DNA from: Bathymodiolus brooksi
Lineage: Eukaryota > Mollusca > Bivalvia > Mytilida > Modiolidae
Length of the DNA stretch: 64,000 nt
Assembly (NCBI GenBank): GCA_963680875.1
Contig: OY804575.1
Location: 34,693,103-34,757,102, forward strand
Reading direction: 5' to 3'
This document shows, piece by piece, positions 12,309 through 23,942 of the stretch; within the stretch, counting starts at the first letter, position 1; every line of letters starts with the position of its first letter. Made by a program: the position numbers and the translations under genes. The notes beneath the pieces are model-generated. The model was not told the DNA's origin and did no database searches. It was given only the letters and a program-made list of their open reading frames with translations.

Positions 12309-13699
12309 ATGTTCTGTTTATCTAATGTTCAAAGTTTGTTGTTTATCATGATAATATATGAATTATTATTGTTAGTTAATTAAATAATAAAGTTTTGAAC
12401 TTTCAACTGTTTTATGCTCTGTTTATATTTAGTGTGACTAACTGAAATTGAGTATGGCTAAAATAAATTATTACGGTACGTAACGTTAATACCTCTGCAG
12501 TTAGAAAATAGACTTTGAACTACAGTAGTTTTGTTCCATTGTTGCACTCTGATTTGAGGTCTGACAAATAATAATTACAATCTTTATTTGCTTCAGTTTA
12601 TGACTGTCAGTGTCAATAAAAAAAACGTTCGTGCTATATTTGCATTCCCTAGCTATCTATATATAGTTGGACCGTTGAGCAAATTGGCATACACAAATAT
12701 GATTTTTTGCATTTTGTGTGGTATTAATTCAAAGCATAGTGATATTTAAAAATAAAAAATGGGGGTGGGTACATATTAAAAATTATCACCAAATTATTCT
12801 CTCTTCCGGGGTGACGTCACTTCCTCTAACAACGAGTCGGCCATCTTTAGGCAGTGAAAATCAAATTTAAAATGGCGAATGTTTCACCGCCTCAATGACA
12901 AGGGAGATAATTCGTTGACCGAAATACCTGGATGCCCGGAAAAGAGAATATGTCACACTCAATGACACCACAAGTTTTTGTTATAAGAGTCTTATAACAA
13001 TATTGGTTGTGATGATGATGAGGAGGAGGAGGTGGACAGTGATGATCAGGGGTTTCAAAGTGGGCCGGTACCCGGTACTTTTACCCGCCTGAGATCGTGT
13101 ATAGTACCGGCAGAAATTACTGAACCCCCCAAAATTAGCGGTGGTCAAAACCACAAGTACGATGGTCGATAGGCTTGTGGAATATTTTTCATCATAAATT
13201 AATGATCACGTCAATTGCTGAATTCTCGCATTCAAATCGAACAACTGCGTCACGACCAAGTTGATGGGATATTCCCTGTTTTAAAAATAACTTTACCTTA
13301 GAATCGTAAATAGCAGTTTGCGCATGCGGTAAATAGATATGTTTTCGCCCCAATATCTTTTCATCCTTGTGTAAAACTCGGACCGGAACAAAGCTGACAT
13401 CATTTCAAAATAAAATAATGACCGATTACAAATTATGTTCAAACACAATTTAGTGTAATCTCCAGTAATATAAGTATGATCATTATGTATTATGAATATA
13501 TGACTACACATTGACAATATTTTGTGTGATTTTTTTTATCCATTTAAAACCCAGGGTCGAATCATTCTGGGGCGTACTGTCTTGTTGCTTAACTCCGTCC
13601 ATATTGTTTAACTTCCGGAATAAAAATATAAAAACCTATGGCTAATTTATTTACATATTTTGAAGGGGCCCTACCGCGGTTGTTCACAGAAATGAAAGT

Positions 13700-13978
13700 G
13701 TGCTGAAAAACATTTTTAAAAGGGGGTACGAGGAGATAAGGGATAGAAAATTACTAGAAATCTTGAAAAAGGACCGGACATGGCTCAAATACGAATTGCA
13801 TTGTAATGTCAAAACGCCTGCTCCACTTGTTTTCCAAAATAATTTAACTTTTGTGATTCAAATGTTAATAAATGTCTTCCCGCGAATTGTTTTTGTTCGA
13901 ACATTTTTTTTGCACATAAGTCGTGAAAGTAATAACATATATTGTTTTTGTTTAATTATATTTGTATTAATCTATTAA
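13700..13978 (+). pseudogene. Weak zinc-finger-family fragment inside the hAT-like element
   Basis: MLKNIFKRGYEEIRDRKLLE followed by ILKKDRTWLKYELHC resembles the basic, W-L-x-Y region that precedes the TTF finger in the other fragments of this window. The remainder (to the stop at 13978) has no recognisable finger. The assignment is tentative. Confidence 0.35.
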
Positions 13979-14034
13979 AAAATTATAAATTTCATTAAAG
14001 ATTGATGATTGCAAATTAAATTTATATGTTTCAT

Positions 14035-14061
14035 CAAGGACGTATTATATATACGTCCTTG
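14035..14061. mobile_element. 27-bp palindromic micro-insertion with perfect 7-bp target duplication
   Basis: It starts caaggacgta and ends tacgtccttg, the same termini as 2816-2849 with a shorter AT centre. Direct repeats gtttcat are at 14028-14034 and 14062-14068. Confidence 0.85.
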
Positions 14062-16245
14062 GTTTCATTAATTATGACACTTATATGTCTTGATCCTGCC
14101 AATGGTCTTTGATGAGTTTAATTACTGGTAATAAAGTAAAAAAAAAACCACACCAGCCAAGGTATTGTGAAAAAGAAAAGGACAAAGCCAACAAAAGAAT
14201 TTTGAGAAGTTTAAGCTTTGATAACAATGGCTTGGTCAAGCCTAGCTGCGGAACCGTAGCTCTTTATGGTCCTTTTGGTTTTTTTTAATATATGGCAGAC
14301 TATCTATGAATAATCTTGGCTGAAGTCTGTAAATTGAAATATTCAATAAAGAAATTGGGGGGGGGGGGAATCCAGGCATTATGCATGGTCTTCACTCTTG
14401 GTGAAATCTGAACTCTAAAGTTAATGGGATTTTTCTTTCAAAAACACTTAATGTTTTGCAATCTCTGAAGTACATTTTTTGGTCCACAAAATGCTAGATT
14501 TCAGGAGCTTCCGCCCCCTGGACCCCTTACCCTAATTTTTTAGGTACCTCCTAAAATTTAAGAAGTACCTCCTATTATAAAAAACTTTGAAACCCCTGGA
14601 TGATATGGAATATACTGTGGATGCTATTGACAATATGATTTTAGAATTTTCAGGAGATTAATATAAACATGAATCCAAAATAAAGTGTCTTTTTGTGGTT
14701 TTTTCTTGCATTCTGGTCTTACCTAATAATGCATAATTGATATGTCCACATAATATTTGGTACATCATCATGTTTTGAGTTTTGGTGGTTTGAATTAATG
14801 GTCATTAATGTAGTTTTCAAATTCGGGCCTGTAGAATAGGGATCATTCACCGCTTCTCCCGTTTGGTGACGCTACTGTTCCATAAGTGGTTAATTGTGCG
14901 TTTGAATCACAAAGACGCTTGTATCTTAACGTTAACCTAATGACGGCACTGAATTATAAAACTTGGATGGTGCAAACATTGAAGCTTAACTAGTACAGCG
15001 CGGGTGATATTACCTGCACAAGTTAGAAGTATAGATTTAGTTGACGAGTATATGTAAAATAAAAGTATTATCTTTAAGTCACAAGAAAAGAGTTTTATTA
15101 TGACCATATTAAGAAATAAAACGGACGTTTACAAGGCATATCGGCATGTACCTTGGTGTAGCCTATACATGTTCATAAAAGGCATACATGATGTTTGGTT
15201 ACTCACACTGCAATACTGATGAACTTCATTCCAACATTTTAAAGTATACCTGAATTTCGGGAAATACTACCTCCAAGTGAACAAAATAGAATAATAAAGT
15301 CCCTGTCTCCACATACAAAATTTTGAATTAATATATCTAGGTCTCTCTGTATTTAGGAAATCTTCAAATCTAAATCACACTCTTTAAATTTATTTGGTAC
15401 AAAATTATACAGATAATATATTCCTTCTTCGTGTAGTGTTATTAACTGTTAAAGATTCGACAACAAGCGGGTTAATCATAGCATTTATTTTAGAAGGATT
15501 TTGAGCAGATGTATTATGAATGGCATAATAAATAGTTAAATAAAGAAAATTTGTTGTTTCTTACTATTTTTAATTATTTTCGACAGATTTTGGTAGCATT
15601 CAAATATTTTGTACAATCAGACGTGTTGTGTTGCACGATCATCGTAAAAAACCTGGAACTGCTACACGATGTAAAACTAAAGTTGTCATCGACAGAGTTC
15701 TGTCCGTGTTTTAAGTGGGATTCGTGCTGCTCAATCTTCAGTTTTCTGTGTAGTTTTTTGTAGACCACTGTTTATCATTTTGTCCTTTTTCGCTTGGCCA
15801 TTGCATTGCCTGCCCTTCTTCGATATATGACTTCCGATAACCCTTTTGGCATCTACAAACTTTTCTTATCTGTTGACCTATACACGCACCACTATACTAT
15901 CCCAATTATCAAATTTATTTCATTGTAATATACGTTGTATATGTAAAAATATATTGAAGATTACAATTATTTGGTATAATGAATTTTTAATGGTAAAGGA
16001 CTAAGGGCAAAGCACATGATTTTTGTACCGTAAGCTTATTCCATTCTAATGCAGGTAAAAACGTTATTTATAACTTTAGTTAGCTGCCTGTTATTCAAAT
16101 GAACAGTCAAACGATTTGAATTGCGATTTCAGTAATGCTACGAAAAATTTGGGAATTTGTATAAAACCCAGTGTTCTATGCAATTAAAAAAAATAAACAT
16201 AAAAAAAATGTAAACGTACACGATTGGAAACGTACGGACTACTGG

Positions 16246-16430
16246 GTTTGGTGTTTAACACCACTTTCAACAAATTTCAGTAGGGTGCCAAGGTCAGTTT
16301 TATTGGTGGAGGAAAACTGAGTACACAGAGAAAACCACGGACCTGCCACAAGTTACTGGCAAACTTTATCACATAATGTTGTATCGCCAACTACCAAACG
16401 ATCACGACCTCGAAGGCCCCTTGCGGACTA
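16246..16430 (-). mobile_element. SINE, RUDI-like (V-SINE), minus orientation
   Basis: It contains the family core cactttcaacaaatttcag, cagttttattggtggaggaa, ccacggacctgccacaagtt and the tRNA-like end ccaactaccaaacgatcacg. The copy is diverged. Confidence 0.75.
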
Positions 16431-17580
16431 CTGAGTTAAATATTGTAGAACTAGATACATCTGGAAACTATCATGATAGAACATCACATAATAAAAAAAA
16501 ACTTTATTTGGTATACTGATACCCTAATGAAGAATTTGTTAAATTTTGAAAATGAATTGATTGAATATAGAAAATCGTGAATTTGATGGTAACAAGTGGG
16601 AAGGGATGGGATGAGAATCTAAAAAGAATTTTATTTTGTGTGGCTTAAACTAAAAATTGAAACAAAAATGATAAAAGGAAAATATGCTTCAAAAATAAAA
16701 ACTGTGATCATCTAGGTAGGGAAGGTCAATTAAGTTTTTCCTTTCCGTAAACTGGATATTTCGTACAGATGAAGAATATTTTTTGCTGAATTTTTTTGAA
16801 AATAATCATAAATGTGTTCCCTTTGGATTGTTTATTACAAAGATAAATTTATTATTGCCATTAAATTTTTTTTATCATTAGCCGTTTTTAAGATTCATTT
16901 TGAATAAGCTCCCTTTAAATGATATAAAATACCAACTACATGTATGTTACTTGAAAAGGTGTCTATACACACAGAAATTCTATTTGTTCATTGTTACAAG
17001 TTTTTTTTATTATTACTTGTTCTTTTACTTGTGTTTGTTGAAAATTGTATATTACTGCCTAAAGGTATAAATGATTTGTTGTGTTCCTGTGTATTGTACA
17101 TGTATGGTTTTGATTTTTTACCCTTTTACCCAGATTTTTATTATTGGTCATAAAGGGACAATTTTTTCCCAGAACAAAAATTCTGCTTCAGAGTGCATTT
17201 TTTTTTCAGTTACAAAAATGTAGCATCAAAATCTTTTTATAAGAGTAAAATACACCCTTTTCCCCTAATGCTAATGCAAAGAAATGAAATGTGATACACG
17301 TATACACCGTTAGGAATTTAATTAATAACCTAATATCCCTGTCGTTCGGTAGTCAACTACGCAATGGTTGTAAGTATAAGATACAGTACTATTAAAAAAA
17401 AGAAGCGGTCAGTCTTGAATATCCCGCAATACGGGTAACTCCTTTTGTTTCAATAGTAGTTTATCTAACTTTTACAATAATGTTATAATTTATACAATAA
17501 AAAAAAGTCGTGAGAACAGTTTTGTTTGTGAACGAATTTACAGAATTTTCCTATTCATGTAATAAGGGCATTAGATATTG

Positions 17581-18215
17581 TAGTCCGAGATTCCTCTGTC
17601 GTTTAACGGCATTGATAATCTTGCTGTAGCCGTTCAAGGACAGAGGGTGATACATACGGAAACCATCAAATTTGCCTCACAGCCATAGTATCGGCACATT
17701 TCCACGTTTCGTGGCTATCGGATTTTATTTTCTATCATAAACCTTATATAAATCGCTTCACCAATCATTTTTCTATTCATTCATAACCATCTTACCCTCA
17801 GAAAGTGGTGTTACACTCCATTACAGCACGATTTTGCCTTAGATCCTATTATTCCGCCATTTGACTTCCATTTTCGAATCTACACACGTGATCTCGCGAT
17901 ACTAACTGAATGATGACAGCAACGCATTGCATGATGGGAGCTAATCATAGGTTCTAAGGCAAAATCGTGCTGTAATGGAGTGTAACACCACTTTCTGAGG
18001 GTAAGATGTTTATGAATGAATAGAAAAATGATTGGTGAAGCGATTTATATAAGGTTTATGATAGAAAATAAAATCCGATAGCCACGAAACGTGGAAATGT
18101 GCTGACCCAGAGTTGGAGAAGCAAATCCGCTGTTTTCCGTATGTATCACCCTCTGTCGTTGAACGGCTACAGCAAGATTATCAATGCCGTTAAACGACAG
18201 AGGAATCTCGGACTA
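17581..18215. mobile_element. 635-bp long-hairpin element (Mutator-like foldback) with 9-bp target duplication
   Basis: The arms are about 270 bp each. They start tagtccgagattcctctgtc and nearly match along most of their length; a region near 17682-17705 / 18095-18140 diverges. The unpaired centre is about 17850-17940. Perfect direct repeats tagatattg are at 17572-17580 and 18216-18224. A 9-bp duplication with long inverted repeats fits Mutator-like elements. No open reading frame is present. Confidence 0.88.
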
Positions 18216-19258
18216 TAGATATTGATGTGTTCTTGTACCCAACGTTAACAATTCAAGCGTCATCAAGATTAAAACGTTCCGCTAACCACTTATGGAACAA
18301 CAGCGACGTCTGTCGAAAGAAATTTGGTGAATGATCCCTATGGCTATTGATGGTGGGCCTATAAATATTTGAACTTACAGGCCCGGTGGGCTTGTAAGGT
18401 AAAAAGTTAAGCGTGAAGACTGAATACTAGTAGTAACATTTCCACAATACCTATTACAATACTAGTATACCAACTTAAACTATTTGTCTTAAAAAAAATC
18501 AAATGTTCTGTACTATCATTAGGGAGGACAAACGTAGTCGTCGATAGCGTTATTATTTTCTGTCGGAGTAGAAAAACCCGAATTTTCACCTTTTTCATTT
18601 CATTAGAAAAACACCTAAAATTTATTATTTCGTGATAAAAAATATATCAGATAAAACTTGAAAACTAGAACTTTATTAATTTGGTAGTTATAAGCATTAA
18701 AAATATGATTGGGTACTACTACTGAACGTCCAAAGTGAAGTCGTTTCGAGAAAATCGGACGCCATCTTGATTTATGTGTCAACGAACAGCCCATTTTCAA
18801 AAATAATTCTGGGAGCTATCCCTGGACCAATATTCTTCATGCATGGCTTAAAATTTGCAGAAAGTCTTCAATTTTACCAATCCGATTGTTAAGAATTTTT
18901 TAAAAGTCAAAATCGTAACGTAAAATATAAAAGTTTACAAACATTGTTTTAAACTCGTTTACCGCAAAAAGTTAACAGTCAGATATCAATAATCTGAACC
19001 TTCCTCTAAAGATATGCCGCCAAGGTTTCAATGGATAAGCAGTAATAGCTCCCGGAAATCATTGGATGTTTGGTCCATATTTTCCGACTTTGCAATCAGA
19101 GTTGAGCGGGAAGAGTTATCGGACGTTGTGTGGCGCATGACCGAAATGTATGTCTTCCGCCATCTTGGCCAGGACAATTTCAGAGTTGTACCAAAGAAAA
19201 ATGGAATTTACCGACGTATTGTTCTACCAATTGATACAATAATTATCTAGCATTGATG

Positions 19259-20163
19259 CAGTCTGCGAATTTAGCCACAAGTCCGACGCCAATGGCTTGT
19301 GAAATTTATTAGGGACTTGTGAAATTTGACATATGAGAAGTCCTACTGGCTTGTGACAATTTTTTCAGCTGTGACTACTATTCTTGTGTATCTCTGATCT
19401 CGTTTTCCGTGGTCTGTCGAGACCGTTGCGATTGGTCAAAAAAGCGTGTTGCATTGCCTAGCAACAAAAGTCTAGCACGATATATAGTTCGGGTTTTTTA
19501 CGACAGACTTGTCAGTCAAAATATTTCTTTTTTGTTTCCGCTATGCTGATTCAGTGATTGGTCAATTTGATGGAATATTATGTATCGGAATTTTTGATTG
19601 GTCGAAACTGTAAAATAAGATAAATAATATAATAAAAGTGTCAAGTCATGGTAAACAACAAGTATGGCTAAGTAAATCTCAGCCATGAGCTTTCTACGAT
19701 ATGTCGAGGGGTCTATCCCCAGCAAAAAATTTAAAAGACCGGCATCGGCGGACGAAAGACAGGTGGCAAAAAAAAAGTATGATAAAGAATCCAGGGAAAG
19801 AAAATTTCTTCCTCAATGGACGAAAGATCGTTCTTGGCTGGCCTACGAGGAATACAAGCAATTGATGTTCTGCAACTGGTGCAGAAATCATTAAGTCGAC
19901 AGAGTGTTTGTCAAAGGAACAAATAAGTTCAAACTTGATGCTGTCAAACAGCACGAAAGTAGTAAGCCACACCAGTATTATTAATCTAGGTAAAACCGTA
20001 CATCTCAAACCCAACTGAACCTATTTATTTCAGTCGTTGATCTAAACCTTGGACAAAATTGTCTTGATATGGGGGACTTGTAAATTTCAGGGGGGGACTT
20101 GTAAAAATTCCATTGGCACAAGTCCCCCTGGCTGGTAAGTTAAAAAGTTTAATGTGAAGACTG
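19259..20163 (+). mobile_element. hAT-like non-autonomous element, 905 bp, with zinc-finger exon
   Basis: The ends are cagtctgcgaatttagcc (left) and gtgaagactg (right). Only the outer six bases match strictly, but perfect direct repeats ttgatg (19253-19258 and 20164-20169) fix the boundaries. Subterminal acaagtcc/ggacttgt motifs repeat at both ends. It contains the zinc-finger fragment at 19685-19984. Confidence 0.78.
19685..19984 (+). pseudogene. TTF-type zinc-finger N-terminal fragment with in-frame stop
   Basis: The frame encodes MSFLRYVEGSIPSKKFKRPA, then RKFLPQWTKDRSWLAYEEYK and QLMFCNWCRNH, then TAA at 19892. It continues in the same frame as VDRVFVKGTNKFKLDAVKQH to ESSKPHQYY and a second stop. 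The whole finger (C-x2-C, F-KGT-FKLDAVK-H, SK-H) is recognisable as the ZNF862/KIAA1586-like family. The internal stop makes it a relic. Confidence 0.68.
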
Positions 20164-20169
20164 TTGATG

Positions 20170-22960
20170 TATTCAGACCACGGAGGTCAATCATGCACGG
20201 TAAGTAACAAAACTTCTTCTAAAATATAGTTTTATTCTCAAAAGAAATATCGTTTTCAACCGTATCAAATGGGGGTTAATTTTGAAAACAAAAGATGCAC
20301 AAAAATCGCACAGAAACTTTACACGAACTGAATAAATATATATCTTTGCTTCGATAAGTGAAAAAGGGATGGGATTTAATTCACGATTTTATTATTTTAC
20401 TCGAAAAATGGCGAAAACGGCAAGCATCAATATAAAGTTGTCAAATTCTCCCAATCTATAAATAACTTTATCCAAGCAGAGCTTTGGTGACGTAATCATG
20501 GCTGTTCGGAAATTATCGGGATTTATTAATACATCTATATAAAGGAGTTGTTCCGGTATTCTTTGATATTTTTAGAAAAGGGGGGATCTTTTGTGAAATG
20601 TTCAAGATTTTTTATATTTTTTGGTTTTAAATGAAATTTGTCTACATGAAAACTTTTTAGGCATTTCTCATTAAGTTCCTAGTGTATATTGTAGCAATAC
20701 ATAGGACAATTGTTTTTAAATACTAAAATAGTAACATTTTTGAACAATTTATTTAAATTGTTATAAAACATAATTATTATGTTTCAGTACTATTAGGGAA
20801 GCTTTATGAAATATATGCTTAATGCATACATTACAGTATGTGAATGTATTAACATTCTGGCTATATACAATGTAATCAGTGGCAGTGCATGTGATATGCT
20901 AAGTTTAATTAATTACATTTTTTTCATTACACCATTACTGTATGCAAACTTGTTTGGTATGACAGAACATTTATGATGCATGCAGCAAACATTTCTGGAA
21001 TAATGCTATTTTTCATATAGAATCTATTTGCCACCAAGCATATATGCATAAAGATAATTTATAGTCAGAAGAGTGCAATGTATTAAAGCTTTTTTTCATT
21101 TGTACATGTATGATAAACTATTTCTGGAAAAGATAAATTATTTTTAATTCTTTATTTTTATTCTGTATAACATATTTTAAATGTTTATTTTTATTTTACA
21201 GGTGTGATCGTGGCATCTCAGTAGATCATTAAGAGTTTTAAATCATTAAAATGACACTTCTGAAAGTTGATGCTGTTGATTATGATTCAGTTAATCAAAT
21301 ATGCATTGGATATGCATAGGATCACAAAACACACAATTTAAAGAAATCACAAAGATTTCATTTGGAATAAGTTGGTCATGAACTGGGACACAGCACTATT
21401 TGTAGTCGTCAAATGTAAAATTATAGTATATAAAGGAAAAGAGAGTGACATTGAAGACTGTTATGAATTAAGATAATAGTAGAAGATAACAGTTTATTGA
21501 TTTGTGACAATAAAAATGATAACTTTGAAAATTTGGGACTTTCTAATCGCATGAACTGTTAGCTTAAATCAGCTAAAATTGTCAAATTTGAGGTTTTTCT
21601 CAGACAAAAAAATGAAAATAGTGTATAAAATGTGCTAATTAAATGCTTAAAAGATAAAATAACTTCAAGGCTGGCTTATAAATTGTACAGAGAACATATC
21701 TGATAATCCAAATAAGACTTTTCATGGAATACGGGGCCATAATTGAAATATTATTTATACTAAATTTCCAGGTAGAGGGCTAATGAACCAGGACATAGTT
21801 CATACCAGTGTCAGAATTGGGGTTGCTGATAGTTTTCACCTTGTAGTATACAGTTATAGGATCAAAATAATACCAAACACTTGAACATTTAATATTATAA
21901 TATTCAACAATTATTGAAATTGTATCAATTTCGGGAATTATCTGAAATTTTGATTGAACAAAGAAAATTGACCTTTTCAATGGAAAAAATGGCAGATTTT
22001 ACACAAACTGTAATAATAACTTCATTGATGTATGGATATTGAGGTTGTTTACCATAAAAATATCAATTTGAGCATACAAAATATAATTAATTCCCTAAAA
22101 TAGCTTCTTTTTACACTTTACGGAGCTCAAAATATTAAGCTGTGGCGTATATAATTCTGGCACTACAGACTTTGAGAATTTTTTTTGCTGATAAATATAG
22201 GTGTTCCCTGTTAGAGGGTTCTTTTCCCTACCAAAATCAGTATTCAGAAAAATTCTAGTACTTTTTTCAGATTTTTTATGACCAAAAACTTGATTTTTCG
22301 AATAAAATTTGACGTTAAAATTATGGAGGCCTGCGCAAAGGAAATAATATTAAAAAAATATATATATTAATTGAATAAATGATATTCTTGATATTTTTAC
22401 CTAGAGACTGGGCACTTTGTGGACAGTGCTGCATGTTTCAGCCTTGCAAGTTAAAGGTTTTTGAAGATATTTGACCACAAACCTGGTAGTTTGAACAAGC
22501 AGACAGCTGACACATAAATTAAAAAAACTAAGTCCAAAGGCTATTTTCAATGTTTTAAATTCTGTGACATTTTTTTCATATAACACCTACAGGTGTGTAT
22601 AATACCTCTTTTTGAAGCATAAGGAGGATACATTACTATAGAAGAAAGCATGATAACCTATTAGGTAGTGAATATAATATATTTTGGTCCAAAAATGTCA
22701 TTTTTTTTAACATTTTTCCAAAAAACAGAAAATCGACCACTTTTGGCTCACCGAAAAGGCCATAACTTTTGAACAGCTCAACCGATTTTAATAATTTTTG
22801 TACCAAAATTTCCCATTTTGTATGTACTGTCATATTAAACTATAATTGGATGATTTATTAGCATTTCAATTTTTGGCTTGACCACCCTACTATCATTGAC
22901 ATTGTATTGTGTTTTTTGACGTTCGAAATTTAGTTTTGTGTTCAACTCATGAACTCATAA
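20170..22960. other. No gene recognised; AT-rich non-coding DNA
   Basis: Poly-T and poly-A rich, stops in every frame, no domain or splice-supported exon seen on either strand. Confidence 0.55.
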
Positions 22961-22966
22961 AATTCT

Positions 22967-23021
22967 GCTAAAAATACAATGTAAAACATTACAGTGACCG
23001 AATACTTTTTGCACATCTCTG
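22967..23021. repeat. Tc1/mariner-like terminal repeat, right copy
   Basis: The complement reads cagagatgtgcaaaaagtat then tcggtcactgtaat. The outer flank is TG, not TA, so it may not belong to the same element as 10887. Confidence 0.65.
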
Positions 23022-23819
23022 TGGGTATCAGATAAGAAAATAATTGCAATCATAGTTAACATAATTAAGTTTCTCTCACACAACTTCTTTCTTTTCACCG
23101 TCTTCTTGCCGTTTTAATGTCTCGCGCGCTTCTTATGCACCGGATGTGACGAATTACAATCCTTTTTTATTGGATGTCTAATTTTAAAATAAGGAAACTC
23201 CCAATGTCCATTTTCGTCCGACTCACACAACAGATACATGGATAGTCAGATAATATTCTTCTTCCAAATACAGGACTAATTTTACGACTATTAAGATATC
23301 TTTGACTGGAATCTACAATGCAGGATATCACAATTTAGAATAAATCAAATCAAATATTGGCCAAAAACACATGGTACCAGTATGAAAAAGGGAGGTAACT
23401 GTATTTCTTTTCGCGGCAAATGTTGTTGAAATGGTGACACTCAGCAAAAACCAAAAATATATGATTTATCTCAACAACTATCTCAAATGATAAACAGCAG
23501 ACATACCCTAACAGTTGTAGCATAATGATATTCTGCAAGACAAACAATAACAAAATAAGCTTAAAGGTATGATTTTGTTTTTAGATTTAGAATTTTCAAT
23601 GTCGACCCCCTTTGGCCTTTCTGTGACTTGAAAAGTGTTGTCTAGTGTTGACAGTGTTATCATTCATTTGTACTGTAGCACAGTCAGACAAGGTTGGGCC
23701 TAGGACAAGTCTTTAAAGATTGGAATATGGCACATAGTGTACCCATTTTTCAAGAGAGTTGCTGTTAACTACTAAAATACAATCTAATTTATCGTCACGG
23801 TATGTGTTTTCGTTTTATC

Positions 23820-23942
23820 CATTTTATTTTGATTTCCACAGCGCACGCATTATTTTTGACGTGTCTTCCGGTTCTATTATGGAACATAAACAAGACTACA
23901 GCGTGACATCTGTAAAAGATGTTAAAGTTTGCTTTTAAAGAC
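23820..23942 (+). promoter_or_regulatory. RTEL1: Putative RTEL1 promoter and non-coding first exon
   Basis: An ETS-type site (cttccgg, 23864-23873 area) is followed by transcribed-looking sequence ending aaagac|gtaagt at 23942. A matching acceptor, atttttcag at 25711-25719, lies 61 bases before the RTEL1 ATG. There is no TATA box, as is usual for housekeeping genes. This is inference from splice-site logic and position only. Confidence 0.33.

Larger units (their letters stand above)
13047..14598. mobile_element. hAT-like non-autonomous element, 1552 bp, 6-bp target duplication
   Basis: A perfect 15-bp terminal inverted repeat, caggggtttcaaagt, is at both ends. Perfect direct repeats gatgat flank it (13041-13046 and 14599-14604). 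It carries the zinc-finger-like fragment at 13702-13810 and the 27-bp palindromic insertion at 14035-14061. A run of 12 G is at 14357-14368. Confidence 0.85.
14824..18422. mobile_element. Possible 3.6-kb element with inverted ends, hosting a nested hairpin element
   Basis: The left region (cgggcctgtag, gggatcattcacc, ttccataagtggtta, gacgcttg) recurs inverted at 18258-18385 in the same order. The right side also carries a hAT-like terminus, gtgaagactg, ending at 18422. Target duplications and a left hAT terminus were not found. The inside has no recognised gene. The SINE at 16246-16430 and the hairpin element at 17581-18215 are nested in it. Confidence 0.45.

Noticed and set aside
14357..14368. 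G-run as a G-quadruplex site
   Set aside because: A single run of 12 G without neighbouring runs; simple slippage is enough to explain it.
19014..19250. 78-codon plus-strand frame starting MPPRFQWISSNSS
   Set aside because: Looks superficially protein-like but has no recognisable domain and ends at a transposon boundary.
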